Positions 1-9,934 of a stretch of 64,000 bases of DNA are shown here, one piece after another. Numbering within the stretch: the first letter of the stretch is position 1; every line of letters starts with the position of its first letter. The stretch is from Temnothorax longispinosus (Eukaryota > Arthropoda > Insecta > Hymenoptera > Formicidae). The notes under the pieces were generated by a model. The model did no database searches. It saw nothing but the letters and a program-made list of their open reading frames with translations, and had not been told where the DNA came from. Both the position numbers and the translations under genes were made by a program. The DNA is taken from the NCBI RefSeq assembly GCF_030848805.1, contig NC_092363.1, forward strand, positions 14,478,600 through 14,542,599. The letters are read 5' to 3'.

Positions 1-657
1 GTATAAAGAAATGTTTTAGAAGAGTCTGGCATGCAACTGACACTGGAAAATGAGTCTGGCATTTTCTCAAAGTCGTTGTAAAAAGTCGATTTGTAGAATC
101 ATTTGATTAGAGCTGTAACTTATCAAGATAGTAGTTTAAATATATAAAATTATAAAAAAATAAGTCTGGCTACTTGTACTGGCTGGAAAATTGGTCTGGC
201 ACCCCCTCTAAATATTATTAACGCATTACTTATTAAAAAAGATTTTACTTGTCCAAAAGGAAAAACGTAAACGATTTCGTGCTTATTAGTAGTGGAATGA
301 TGTGTAATTAATTATGTAATAATCAGAAATAAAGTAATTTAAAAATAAAACTATATTTTAAAGTAGTCAACATCATGCAAGTATACGCTTATAAAAAATC
401 AATTAACTTTATATATTAAAATTATTAATTTATTCATCTGGATAATCTGTAATCAAACTTTCAATTTCTGACGAATTTTTATTTTCATCATCGGTGAGCT
501 CGGTGTTGTCGGTATCGTCATCGGATTCTTCTTCGATTTCCTTTGATTGAGTACGTTCATGATCCGAAAATAATTCAAAGTTGAATTTATTATTAAAATT
601 ACACGATTTTAATAAGCTGCGATAAAAACAAAACTTTTACGAACTAAACTAATTAAC

Positions 658-1554
658 GTTACAAAGAGGCGATAGAGATGGTAGCAGAAGAACGAATGGT
701 GAAGGTGGTGAAGGAGTTCAAGGAGGAGATTAGGGAAATGAAAAAGGAAATAGAGAAGCTAAAAAGGAAGGTATACAGACTCGAACAATGCTCAGGTAAA
801 AGGAAGAGAAGCGAGAGTGAGGAGGAAAATAGTAAGGTATGTAAAACAAAATGGTGGTACGAAGAAGAAGAAGAGAAAGACGATGAAAAAAGAAAGAAGA
901 ATGTGATAATTAGGGTCGAGAAGAAGAGATGGGGAGGAGGTAGCTCGAATTTGAATAAGGTGAAGCAACTTTTTACAGATGGGCTTAAGGTGAGGGCAGA
1001 GGTAAAGGAGGTGAACCAGATAGGACATAGAGGGGATTGGATAACATTCCTCGTAAAGATGGGAAGCGAAAAAGATAGCAGGAAAGTACTGGAAGCGAGA
1101 AGGAAGGAAGGAAGTAGGATGAAGGTAAAGATAGATGCAGATAAGTCGGTGGAAGATAGGATCAAAGAAGGAAAAGAGAGGGAAAAGGGAAAGGAAAGGA
1201 AGGAGGAGGAGAGTGGGGGGACCAGGAAGTCGGCGGAGGACGAGATCGTAGAGAAGATGGAAGACCAGCTGCTGATGAGCACGGACGAGGACGAAGCGGA
1301 GCAAAAGAAGAAGAGAGAGGGAAGGTCCTAGAAGGGGTGGGATGGGTAATAGGATATGTAAGGTCGTAAAAAGGCCAGGTGATAAATAAGTTGGGTTAAG
1401 GGATTTATGTAAATGGTTGGGTACGTCCCTATAAAACGCCATGTGAAATGTGTATTATGTGTTTATATAATATAATATGTAAGGGTTTGGGAACGTTTGC
1501 CCAAAATAAAACGCCTTTCCAACCCCGGAAGGGGAGAGAATAAAGGATTGAATT
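658..1554 (+). mobile_element. ORF1-only (half-LINE) retroposon insertion
   Basis: An 897-bp segment sits in the left arm of the palindrome and is absent from the matching place in the right arm (near 3280-3300). It is flanked by an 11-bp target duplication, AACTAATTAAC, at 647-657 and 1555-1565. It holds one ORF (678-1331) and ~220 bp of 3' sequence ending in GAATAAAGGATTGAATT, and has no reverse transcriptase. This resembles half-LINEs such as mammalian HAL1, where ORF1 and the 3' end remain and ORF2 is lost. Mobilisation must have been in trans. Confidence 0.85.
678..1331 (+). CDS. LINE ORF1-like coiled-coil/RRM protein
   Basis: This 217-residue ORF has a charged helix at about residues 10-45 with heptad-like spacing, an acidic/basic linker, then KNVIIRVEKK at about residues 74-83. 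The following ~90 residues suit the single RRM-like domain of LINE ORF1 proteins, which bind element RNA as trimers. The tail is a Lys/Glu-rich low-complexity stretch. It starts 20 bp inside the element, so it was probably translated from the element's own 5' end. The opposite strand is also open only because of purine bias. The family call rests on architecture, not on a diagnostic motif. Confidence 0.65.
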   Translation: MVAEERMVKVVKEFKEEIREMKKEIEKLKRKVYRLEQCSGKRKRSESEEENSKVCKTKWWYEEEEEKDDEKRKKNVIIRVEKKRWGGGSSNLNKVKQLFTDGLKVRAEVKEVNQIGHRGDWITFLVKMGSEKDSRKVLEARRKEGSRMKVKIDADKSVEDRIKEGKEREKGKERKEEESGGTRKSAEDEIVEKMEDQLLMSTDEDEAEQKKKREGRS

Positions 1555-1732
1555 AACTAATTAACTCGTTTTATTTGCAAAAAAATAATTATTATCTTAA
1601 AATCATATTTCTAGTCATGATTAAAGATTTATTAACAGTATTTAAACCAAAATTTTTTATATTTTTATAAACTAAAATATTATAATATTATAAATGAATA
1701 TAAGCTATTATAATGATAAGTATCTTTATTAA

Positions 1733-2436
1733 GGGTCCATATACCTTAGTAGGTCTAAAAAATAGGTGATTTTTGTGAATTTTTTGTGGAGAAAGTGAAC
1801 AAAATAAATCATTCAATATTTTTGGATTATATTTATGATACTTTTAAGTAGTTATACAAATTTTTTCAGCCCATTTAAATAATTTGGCGAAGCGGGATAC
1901 TGGGCAACGCGCAGAATAGGTTGCTCCATGGCGGAAGTCCTCCAGGTCGTAAAATGTGTCTGAAACATCGAATCAATCGATTTTCCTGTTCAGTACAAGT
2001 GTCCCTATATAGAGTAGACTAAAAAAAATTATTTTGAATAAAAATTCATAAAATAGCGGCAGTTCAAAAAGAAAAATTAATTTTCACTATAAATTTTCGA
2101 TACTTTTTTGCTTATAAAAAATTAAATATTGCATATATCGATATGATTGTAGTCTACTCTATAGGGACACTTGTACTGAACAGGAAAATCGATTGATTCG
2201 ATGTTTCAGAAACATTTTACGACCTGGAGGACTTCCGCCATGGAGCAACATATTCCGCGCACAGGTCGCCGTTGCCCAGTATCCCGCTTCGCCAAATGGG
2301 CTGAAAAATTTTTATAACTACTTAAAAGTATCATAAATATAATCCAAAAATATTGAATGATTTATTTTGTTTACTTTCTCCACAAAAAATTCACAAAAAT
2401 TACCTTTTTTTTGAACCTACTGAGGGATATGGACTC
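1733..2436. mobile_element. Palindromic TTAA-site MITE/foldback
   Basis: This 704-bp element is a near-complete inverted repeat (GGGTCCATATACC at one end, GATATGGACTC at the other) with a ~130-bp unpaired centre near 2020-2150. TTAA flanks it at 1729-1732 and 2437-2440. The other arm of the large palindrome (about 3105-3120) has the uninterrupted site with a single TTAA, which proves the insertion and the TTAA duplication. TTAA targets are typical of piggyBac- and Kolobok-type transposases. No coding capacity is visible. Confidence 0.9.
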
Positions 2437-2814
2437 TTAATTTCAAATTATTTGTTGCATCACGATTATAACTTTATTATTAGTTTGTTTATTCAAAATT
2501 AATTTTGCATTTATTTAAAATAAAATTAATTTATAAAATATACCTTTAATTTCTTCCTCATTCGATTCAAGTAATATATCGCTCACGAACGGGGGCAGTT
2601 GCACTCCTTCGAACCAAGTAAACTCGTACTTTTCGTCAACTTCTTTCCAGCCATTCTCAATCGGAGACAACTTTGTCATATACTGCAAATAAGCATTTCT
2701 CCAAATGGTTGCGATGTATGACGCTTTCAAAAGTTGTTGCTTTAATTCGAATTGACATGGAGGTATAGTTACGGATCAAATATACTTCAATGTCAATTCG
2801 AATTAAAGCAACAA

Positions 2815-3501
2815 CTTTTGAGAGCGTCATACATCGCAACCATTTGAAGAAATGCTTATTTGCAGCATATGACAAATTTGTCTCCGATTGAGAATGGCTT
2901 GAGAAAAAAGGTGACGAAAAGTACGAGTTTACTTGGTTCGAAGGAGTACAACTGCCCCCGTTCGTGAGCGATATATTACTTGAATTGAATGAGGAAGAAA
3001 ATGAAGGTATATTTCATAAATTAATTTTATTTTAAATAAATGCAAAATTAATTTTAAATAAATAAATTAATAATAAAGTTATAATAATGATGCAACAAAT
3101 AATTTGAAATTAATAAAGATACTTATTATTATAATAACTTATTATTCATTTATAATATTATATATAATATTTTAGTTTATAAAAATATAAAAAATTTTTG
3201 TTTAAATACTGTTAATAAATCTTTAATCATGACTTTAGAAATATGATTTTAAGATAATAATTATTTTTTTGCAAATAAAACGAGTTAATTAGTTTAGTTC
3301 GTAAAAATTTTGTTTTTATCGCAGCTTATTAAAATCGTGTAATTTTAATAATAAATTCAACTTTGAATTATTTTCAGATCATGAACGTACTCGATCAAAA
3401 GAAATCGATGACGATACCGACAACACCAAACTCACCGATGATGAAAATGAAAGTTTATCAGAAATTGAAAGTTTGATTACACAGATTATCCAGATGAATA
3501 A
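2815..3501 (+). pseudogene. 3' exons of TGCD-family transposon gene, right arm
   Basis: Mirror copy of the left-arm remnant. The region 2815-3006 encodes a decayed C-terminal segment with stops and small indels and ends at AAATGAAG followed by GTATAT. The last exon begins after TTTTCAG at 3377 and ends near TAA 3499-3501, with its final codons out of frame relative to the left arm. The intron here is uninterrupted and gives the empty sites for both left-arm insertions. Confidence 0.75.
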
Positions 3502-4163
3502 ATTAATAATTTTAATAAATAAAGTTTGTTATAAGCGTATACTTGCATGTTGACTACTTTAAAATATAGTTTTATTTTTAAATTACTTTATTTCTGATTA
3601 TTACATAATTAATTACACATCATTCCACTACTAATAAGCACGAAATCGTTTACGTTTTTTCTTTTAGACAAGTAAAATCTTTTTCAATGAGTAATGCGTT
3701 AATAATATTTAGAGATACGGCGTGCAACGAGCTACCAGCGCGCTCGTGCAGACGATTTTAAAGGGGGTGCCAGACCAATTTTCCAGCCAGTACAAGTAGC
3801 CAGACTTATTTTTTTATAATTTTATATATTTAAACTACCATCTTGACAAGTTACAGCTCTAATCAAATGATTCTACAAATCGACTTTTTACAACGACTTT
3901 GGGAAAATGCCAGACTCATTTTCCAGTATCAGTTGCATGCCAGACTCTTCTAAAACATTTCTTTATACAAAAAAACAATAAATATATAAAAGCTCAGCAC
4001 TAATCAAATTCTTCCAACATAAGTGTTTTTACGACAGAATCAAAGGCGCCGTAACGCCCATTCCAGCGAGACAGCGCAGCCAGACTCTGCATTTCATCAA
4101 CAACATTATTAAAACAAGAGAAATTACTTTGTTCCAAGACTAATCAAATCGCTGACATTTTTG

Positions 4164-4346
4164 TGTCGTTACCTCCCGGGCTAATAGCGCACTGGTCTAT
4201 TGAGCCAAAGCAAAGGTCCCAGGTTCGATTCCCGGTACCGGCAAGAAAAATTAATTCGTTCGTTCTCCTTTCGGAAGGCAATGGCAAACTATCGAGAGTA
4301 TGTCTTACCAAGAGAACAAAATAAATAAATTTTTCTTGTAAAAAAA
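4164..4346 (+). mobile_element. tRNA-derived SINE
   Basis: The head has an RNA polymerase III A box, TAGCGCACTGG (4185-4195), and a perfect B box, GGTTCGATTCC (4222-4232), 26 bp apart. A non-tRNA body and an A/T-rich tail follow. A tRNA cloverleaf cannot be drawn convincingly: the D arm is irregular and the acceptor does not close. I therefore call a SINE, not a tRNA gene. It abuts the subterminal repeats of the first palindrome. Confidence 0.7.
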
Positions 4347-4505
4347 CTTGGCGCTGCTTTTTTACTCCTGTCGCATTCTTCCTTAAATTATGTTTATTGT
4401 TTTTTTATTCAATCAAAAATCTTAGTACTAATGTTTAAATTTTAATGTTTCAATTTCAAAGTCTAGCAGCGCCAAGTTTTTTTACAAGAAAAATTTATTT
4501 ATTTT
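4314..4505. repeat. 44-bp perfect inverted repeat
   Basis: 4314-4357 and 4462-4505 are exact reverse complements, including the core CTTGGCGCTGCT and the SINE tail sequence, separated by 104 bp. One arm overlaps the SINE tail, so the hairpin was formed with or after SINE insertion. Confidence 0.85.
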
Positions 4506-4589
4506 GTTTTAATTAAATATTTTTATTTTGTACTGTTACTTCTTTAATTCTTTGTAATTAAAATGATTCTTTGTAATATTAAAAATTTG

Positions 4590-4775
4590 TTAAAAAGAGA
4601 ATTAAGAAGCTATTACCACGTGGGTTAGAATAGGAAGACCCTTGAATAGGAATACGAAGATACCACTTGGGTTTTATTTCTTTAAAGTATAGTTGCATAA
4701 CAATTATCTTTCAAAGCAATATACATATTCTCTTTACAATTGGCGCAATTTAATTTAAAGATTTCACATCTTTTT
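4590..4775. repeat. Dispersed repeat, inverted copy at 23406-23590
   Basis: The stretch with CCACTTGGGTT and the phrase ATTGGCGCAATTTAA reads, on the other strand, like 23406-23590 (AAATTGCGCCAATTATA and the following ~160 bp). Identity is partial. I see no ORF. Confidence 0.65.
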
Positions 4776-4987
4776 TTGAAATACATATCACTTGAGTTAA
4801 GTTAGGTAATATAATTTTGTGAAGAAGAAAATAAAGATTTCACATCTTTTTTTTTAAATACATGTCACTTGAGTTAAGTTGGGTAATATAATTTTGTGAA
4901 AAAGAAATTAAAGATTTCACATCTTTTTTTTTTAAATACATGTCACTTGAGTTAAGTTAGATAATAATAATTTTGTGAAAAAGATAT
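4757..4987 (+). repeat. Tandem repeat, three ~77-bp units
   Basis: Units start at 4757, 4833 and 4910 with AAAGATTTCACATCTTTTTT and contain CACTTGAGTTAAGTT. They differ mainly in T-run length and a few substitutions. Confidence 0.9.
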
Positions 4988-5204
4988 AAAGCTACCACTT
5001 AGGTTAGATTTTTGAATTTACAAAATACATTGCGTGTACTTGGCACCTTTTTTTACCTTTTTTGAAAAAGGTAATTTTGTACTGATATCTATTTTGTAGT
5101 GTTAAGCAAGGGGATCTGCAAAACATTTTTATTTTTTAATAATTCACAAAATTAGCAATAACAACATTAACAACAAATACATAAAAATTAATAATATTTA
5201 AGTA

Positions 5205-6145
5205 AAAGTAAATTATACATTTCTCACAAAAATTGAAGAAACACTAAATTTATCTTTAAAAATAGGCAAAATTCAAGCAGCTGTAACTTTGGTAAAAATG
5301 AATAAAATTTAAATTTCAAGCTTAAAACCTCTACTTTCAAAAGGTTACTATTATTTTTTAGTTTCTGTAAGTTTGGTAACTTTTACATATAGAAAACTAT
5401 GAGATGGACAAAATAGAAAATTTTTCTCTCACTTTGTAGCTAGGCCTGTCACGTGCAAAAAAAAGTCTGCGAAAATTTTCATCTTCCTAATGTAAAAGCT
5501 TGAAGTTTTCCTTCCAAAATCTTCTTTTAAAAATGTTTCTACGTGTCTGCGTTGTTGTTCTGTACAATTGTTTTCTGGGTAGTGAAAAAGATAAAAATCG
5601 TTAATTTTTACATTATTTTCATCAATTTGTATCATATCTACGTTATTTAAAAAAAATTTGGCAATTATACCGTTTAATAGAGCAAAGTTTCAGCTTTAAG
5701 ATTTGAATTGCAATACGATAATTTCTAAGGGAGTTATGAGCAACCAAAGTCAAAAAGCTTATTTCTTGTTCAATCCGCGATAAATTAGTAACAAAAAATT
5801 GTAGAAACATTTTTAAAAAAAGATTTTGCAAGAAAAACTTCAAGCTTTCACGTTAAAAAGTCGAAAATTTTCGCGGATTTTTTTTGTGAACATGACAGGC
5901 CCACAAAGTGAAAGAAAAATTTTCTATTTTGTTCAGCTCGTAGTTTTCTATATGTAAAAATTATCAAACTCGCAGAAACTAAAAAATAATAGTAACTTTT
6001 TGAAAGTAGAAATTTCAAGCTTTAAAAACCTTTTTTTAAATTTAAATTTTGTTCATTTTTAACAAAGTTACAGCTGCTTGAATATTTTGCCTATTTTTAA
6101 AGATTTAGTATTCCTTTAATTTTTGTGAGAAGTGTAGATTACCTA
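5205..6145. repeat. Imperfect ~940-bp palindrome
   Basis: 5205-5560 pairs with 5800-6145 in inverted orientation. Examples are CAGCTGTAACTTTG against CAAAGTTACAGCTG, and the AAAATTTTCGCGGA region against its complement. The axis is near 5670. Short minus-strand ORFs inside are AT-rich and not supported as genes. It looks like an old foldback or MITE-type element. I could not define a target duplication. Confidence 0.8.
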
Positions 6146-7200
6146 AAGAATTAGTAATTTGTCAGAGAAAAATATCTAGTTTGTAAAAGTTAGTATTTAG
6201 GTAAATATGATTTATATTCTTTTGTAAACTGGTAATTAGTAGAAATAAATTCTTTATTATTAAAATAATTAATAGATAGTTTATAAAAAATAAATAACTA
6301 TTTATTTAAAAATTAATAATTAGTGAAAAATAATTATTAATTTTTTCAATAATAAATAAATAGTTTCAGATAAATTACTTGTTAATCAAATATATACAGT
6401 ATGCGTACATCTGGATTAATTCAAAAGCTTAGTCTCCATCTTTTAAAACATAAAATAATTTTATGCCACGACAGTGAAGTGCGGAATACAAGTAATTGAA
6501 CAATAATATTCAAAAGACGAATCTTTAAATAAATTAGCAACCTTTAAATAATTTGAAAAAATAACACAAGATGTTAAATAAAATGCGCCATTTAACAATA
6601 ACTTGTAAAGTAACAAGTTTAATCTACGGTGACCTAAATTTAAATGTAAAAAGAAATTAAATTATTTCAATGCGTTCTCGAATCGTCCCCAATCAGAAAT
6701 AGATATTAGTCACGTAGAAACGAATTTCCTAATTCGTCTGAGTTATTCAATACAAATGTTCTAGTTTAAATGTGACATTACTTTGTAAAATGTTAAGTCA
6801 TTGTTTTCTCTACTCTACGATCAATATAGCAATCTTTATAAATTTCTTTCTTTTTAAATATAAATATTCTACACAATCGGAAAACTATTTTACAACATGA
6901 GTAAAAAACAAAGTCAAAAAATAATCAAAATAATCGAAATAATCAATTTTGACGCGATTAAAAGGGATCATCAATGGCGATTGTATTAAACTCTAGTCCA
7001 TACTGACTAAGAATCGCGGATTATGCGTGAAAATTGTAGAGTTTCTTGATAACTCTTATGTACAGATGGATTCAAGTGTTTCTAGCTTCATGCTACTTGT
7101 TCAGCATGTCCTTTCATTACCAGTTCTTCAGTAAGAAAAATTAACTTAAAAAAAATTCAATTAATTTTAATTAATTTGCGCTTCTGGAAAAAGATTCTCG
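6146..7200. other. AT-rich spacer, no feature seen
   Basis: Roughly 1 kb of AT-rich sequence without a supported ORF, repeat or RNA gene. Confidence 0.5.
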
Positions 7201-7226
7201 AAGATTGGATAATAATAACTACTTAC

Positions 7227-7538
7227 CCCATAATTTTGTATCATAAAATAAATATTTGCATAAATATTAGTTTGAATGCGACCTTCAATCTGAGCTTGAG
7301 CAGCAACTCCCTTTGAAGAACAATTTTGTACCACATTGTAAGCTTCTGTCGACCATTTACCTGCAAAAGAGTAACATCAAAGTATAATTACATATCTAAA
7401 GATAAATAATTTTGAGTAAAGATGTGTAATCTGGAAGAATAGTATACATAACGTCAATATATAGTTACCGTTCTTTGGCTGAATATTTGCTAAAAAGATT
7501 TCGATGGCTTGAAAGGATAGGCTCAAATAATTATACAT
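7227..7538 (-). CDS. Candidate two-exon gene fragment, unidentified
   Basis: Exon 1 (7538-7469) starts at an ATG and ends AAAGAACG before GTAACT. Exon 2 (7360-7227) follows the acceptor CTCTTTTGCAG and ends TATGGG before GTAAGT, a canonical donor. The reading phase is kept across the 108-bp intron, giving 68 codons with ordinary protein-like composition (for example EAYNVVQNCSSKGVAAQAQI). A further 3' exon is required but I could not place it; 7070-7215 is a possibility. I do not recognise the family. It may be a host gene fragment or part of an unknown element. Confidence 0.4.
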
Positions 7539-7559
7539 CAATGGCCTTACGAATTACTA

Positions 7560-8060
7560 AACTGCCAGTAACCACCGTAATCGAGTAATCGTACTACGCT
7601 TCCCTGGTAACCATGTCTGATAGTTCAGATACGTCCCGAAGAAGTGCGCAAGAAAACAGTCCAAAATTGCGACAAAAGTGCATAATATCTGTGATTGAAC
7701 GATACTTACTGTACTATTGCAGTAGTCTGTTGTAAGAAGCTACTGTGAAATTTTATACCATTTGTTAAAAGTAAACATGCAGCAAATGTGAAAACAATAT
7801 GGAAGTATCTGCCCAACAGAAAAATAACAGCAAATCGCGTTAGACTCTTCACGCACACTCGACTGCTTTTTGCAGCAGAGTTTTAAGTACAGATCCGACC
7901 GGCAGAAACGTGAAAAGAACGTGCAAGCATCTGCCCGTGAGAAAAAAAGCAGTCGAGTGTGCTAGACTCTTGAAACATATTTGCAGCAAAATTTCACAAG
8001 TGTATAATGTCGCTTAAATTGTTGTTTTTAATTACAATTACGTTAATTTAGTAAACGCGC
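7560..8060. repeat. Region with repeats also found at 14400-14670
   Basis: Phrases such as CTGCCCAACAGAAAAATA and TTTTTGCAGCAGA recur in direct orientation near 14560-14665 (CTGCCAACAGAAAAATA, TTTTTTACAGCAGA). The two regions flank the large broken gene at 8207-13738. Internally, ACTCGACTGCTTTTTGC and its complement form a small hairpin (7857-7950). Confidence 0.5.
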
Positions 8061-8321
8061 AGAAGGCGCCGTTAAGATAATACTATAAGTACATTGTAAA
8101 CTGAAGCCAATATCTTTTTTTATGGTCATTTATTATATAATCAAAACAGAAACATTAATGAAAAATAGCTGCATTGAATCATCATCATAAAAAATAAATA
8201 AATAAACTAGGAATCTTTTTCTTCTTCTTCTTTATCACAATCATTTAGGTCATCTTCATCCTCAGAAAGGTCGTCATTCGATTCTGTAACATTATTTCAA
8301 AATCATAATATGATTGTTTGA

Positions 8322-9770
8322 CTACTGATTTTTTTCTTTTTCGAAGAAAAAAAATTCACGCATACCTAGTTCACCTTTCTCATTGCTATCATCTGACGGC
8401 TGAATAACGATGTCGTTGATAAGTGTTGGAAACTGATTGCCTTCAAACCAGACAAATTCATATTTTCCATTATTTTCTATCCAGCCATTTTCTTGTGGAT
8501 GCAGAGCTGTCGGATATTTCATGTGAGCATTGCTCCAAACGCTTGTGATATATTGTGCTCTCAATAACTGCTGGAACAACTCGGATTTACAGGGCGGCAA
8601 ACTCGAAGGATCGTAATTCTTTAATTTTGGCTTGAAAGACTCATTGAGATTTTTGAACTTGTATGTTTTGCAAAAAAGTTCAAATCTTGCTTCATTGACT
8701 GTGTCGATATTTCGAATATTGTAAATACGGCATACAAATTTTTCAAGTTTATCAAAAACATTTTCTCTTGAGTTCGAATCCACGCTTTTCAAGGAAGTTA
8801 AAGCCGTCTGAAATTCCAACAATTTTTCCAAAAGTTTCAGTGGTTTTGATTTCCCTTTTCGGAAGAATGCTGGATTATAATCGCAACCAGTCATTGCATG
8901 AAAACCGGGTAAAGCGCTGGATAAGGATGCTCCCAAAGTTGTATACAACATCGTAATATCAATATGGCGTTGATGATTTCCTGTACCAATCTCCATCCAA
9001 ATGTTCAATTGGCAAAGAAAATTCTCCATATTACCCAAAATTATAACGAGGATATCAGTATTATTGCACCTGATCAACACGTTGGCATCAAAATTAATTT
9101 TGCTCAAGTGGAAAATAATTTTTGTGCCCGCTTCGTCATGGTCTTCGCAGGTAAAATCGTCATCAATTGTCCTTTTCACTTGGTTGCCGGATGATTCAAA
9201 ACGGTAGCATAAGTCGAAATTCAGGTGAATAACTTTATCGCCAATAAATGGAGCTTTTTTATCAGAGGCCCAATCCTCAATTAAAAACTTCACCAGAGCT
9301 TCCTTGAAATAATTATTTCTCAATTCTTTAGCGAAGTCGTGAGGTCTTGACTGATCTGGTCCGGAAATATTGTAGGGTATGTCAGTATTGTTCCTCAGAT
9401 CACGCTCATAATTTTTTATTGACGGAGAAAAGTAACGATCAAAGACAATATCCACTCGATTACTGCCAAAGTTTGTGACAATTTGCAATATTTTCGTGGA
9501 AATTTTTCCAAATGTCTGAGGAACCTCTTTTATCAAGTGAAGTATAAAAAATCCATCTAAAAGCACTACATCTTTGCTGGTTGGTGCTTGACTCTCCACT
9601 TTGGCTTCCAAATATTTCATTAAGGTTGATTTGTCTGTTTTGCATATAGTCCCATCTAAATGACATAGGGACATGGGAACAGGAGTTAATGGATATGACA
9701 AAACTTTCGTTATATCTATATTTTGCTCCAATGAAATGCCCAGCAAACGTCCAAACAAATCTCTCTGCAT
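8322..9770 (-). pseudogene. TGCD gene, C-terminal block
   Basis: This open segment (482 codons; the frame in fact stays open upstream to about 9934) ends the main exon. It holds IVFDRYFSPSIKNYERDLR, ADVLIRCNNTDILV-like acidic residues reminiscent of a nuclease core, and the hallmark GFHAMTGCDYNPAFFRKGK. It closes with YEFVWFEG before the donor at 8365-8366. Codons after GEL belong to the intron, so the stop at 8322 is not the real end. The aspartates suggest a PIN- or FEN-like nuclease fold, but that is only inference. Confidence 0.7.
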
Positions 9771-9934
9771 CCTTATTTCTTGTACTTTACCAGCAATTTG
9801 TACTTTCTTCTTTTTGTTTTCACTGGCAAAATTGAAAATGAGATTTCTCTTTATTGAACCTTCGAATCGGTTAACGTCTTGAAAACATTCAGAAATGAAA
9901 GCTTCGCGTAGATTGTTGCCTTCTTTTTCAATAT

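Larger units (their letters stand above)
430..2730 (-). pseudogene. 3' exons of TGCD-family transposon gene, left arm
   Basis: Two exon remnants are visible on the minus strand. The first, about 2544-2730, encodes a segment with YEFTWFEG and ends at a GT donor near 2543. It matches the C-terminal region of the large gene at 8207-13738 (YEFVWFEG, WxNA, ENGW). The second, about 430-573, encodes an acidic Asp/Glu-rich tail ending in a stop, the same arrangement as that gene's last exon. Its acceptor reads TTTTCGG here, whereas the right arm keeps TTTTCAG. A LINE and a TTAA palindrome lie between the two exons. Only the C terminus is present, so no function is retained. Confidence 0.8.
1..4163. 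repeat. Giant foldback palindrome, left end cut by window
   Basis: The left arm (1-2758) is the reverse complement of the right arm (2790-3968), around a 31-bp spacer at 2759-2789. Apart from two insertions in the left arm (658-1554, 1733-2436) and a ~46-bp stretch found only in the right arm (about 3714-3760), the arms match closely. The outer part repeats the word GTCTGGC (GCCAGAC on the other arm) at least four times per arm. Starting at about 3860, 4001 and 4141 there is a ~140-bp unit beginning CTAATCAAAT, so the terminal repeat extends past 3968 and its left partner lies outside the window. Each arm carries the last two exons of the gene family that is nearly complete at 8207-13738. I infer a non-autonomous, inverted-duplicated derivative of that transposon. 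Confidence 0.9.

Noticed and set aside
659..1442. Long minus-strand ORFs (207 and 216 codons) opposite the LINE ORF1
   Set aside because: Leu/Ser/Phe-rich translations of a purine-biased coding strand; no domain logic.
4164..4240. tRNA gene
   Set aside because: Good A and B boxes but no closing acceptor stem and an irregular D arm; it fits a SINE head.
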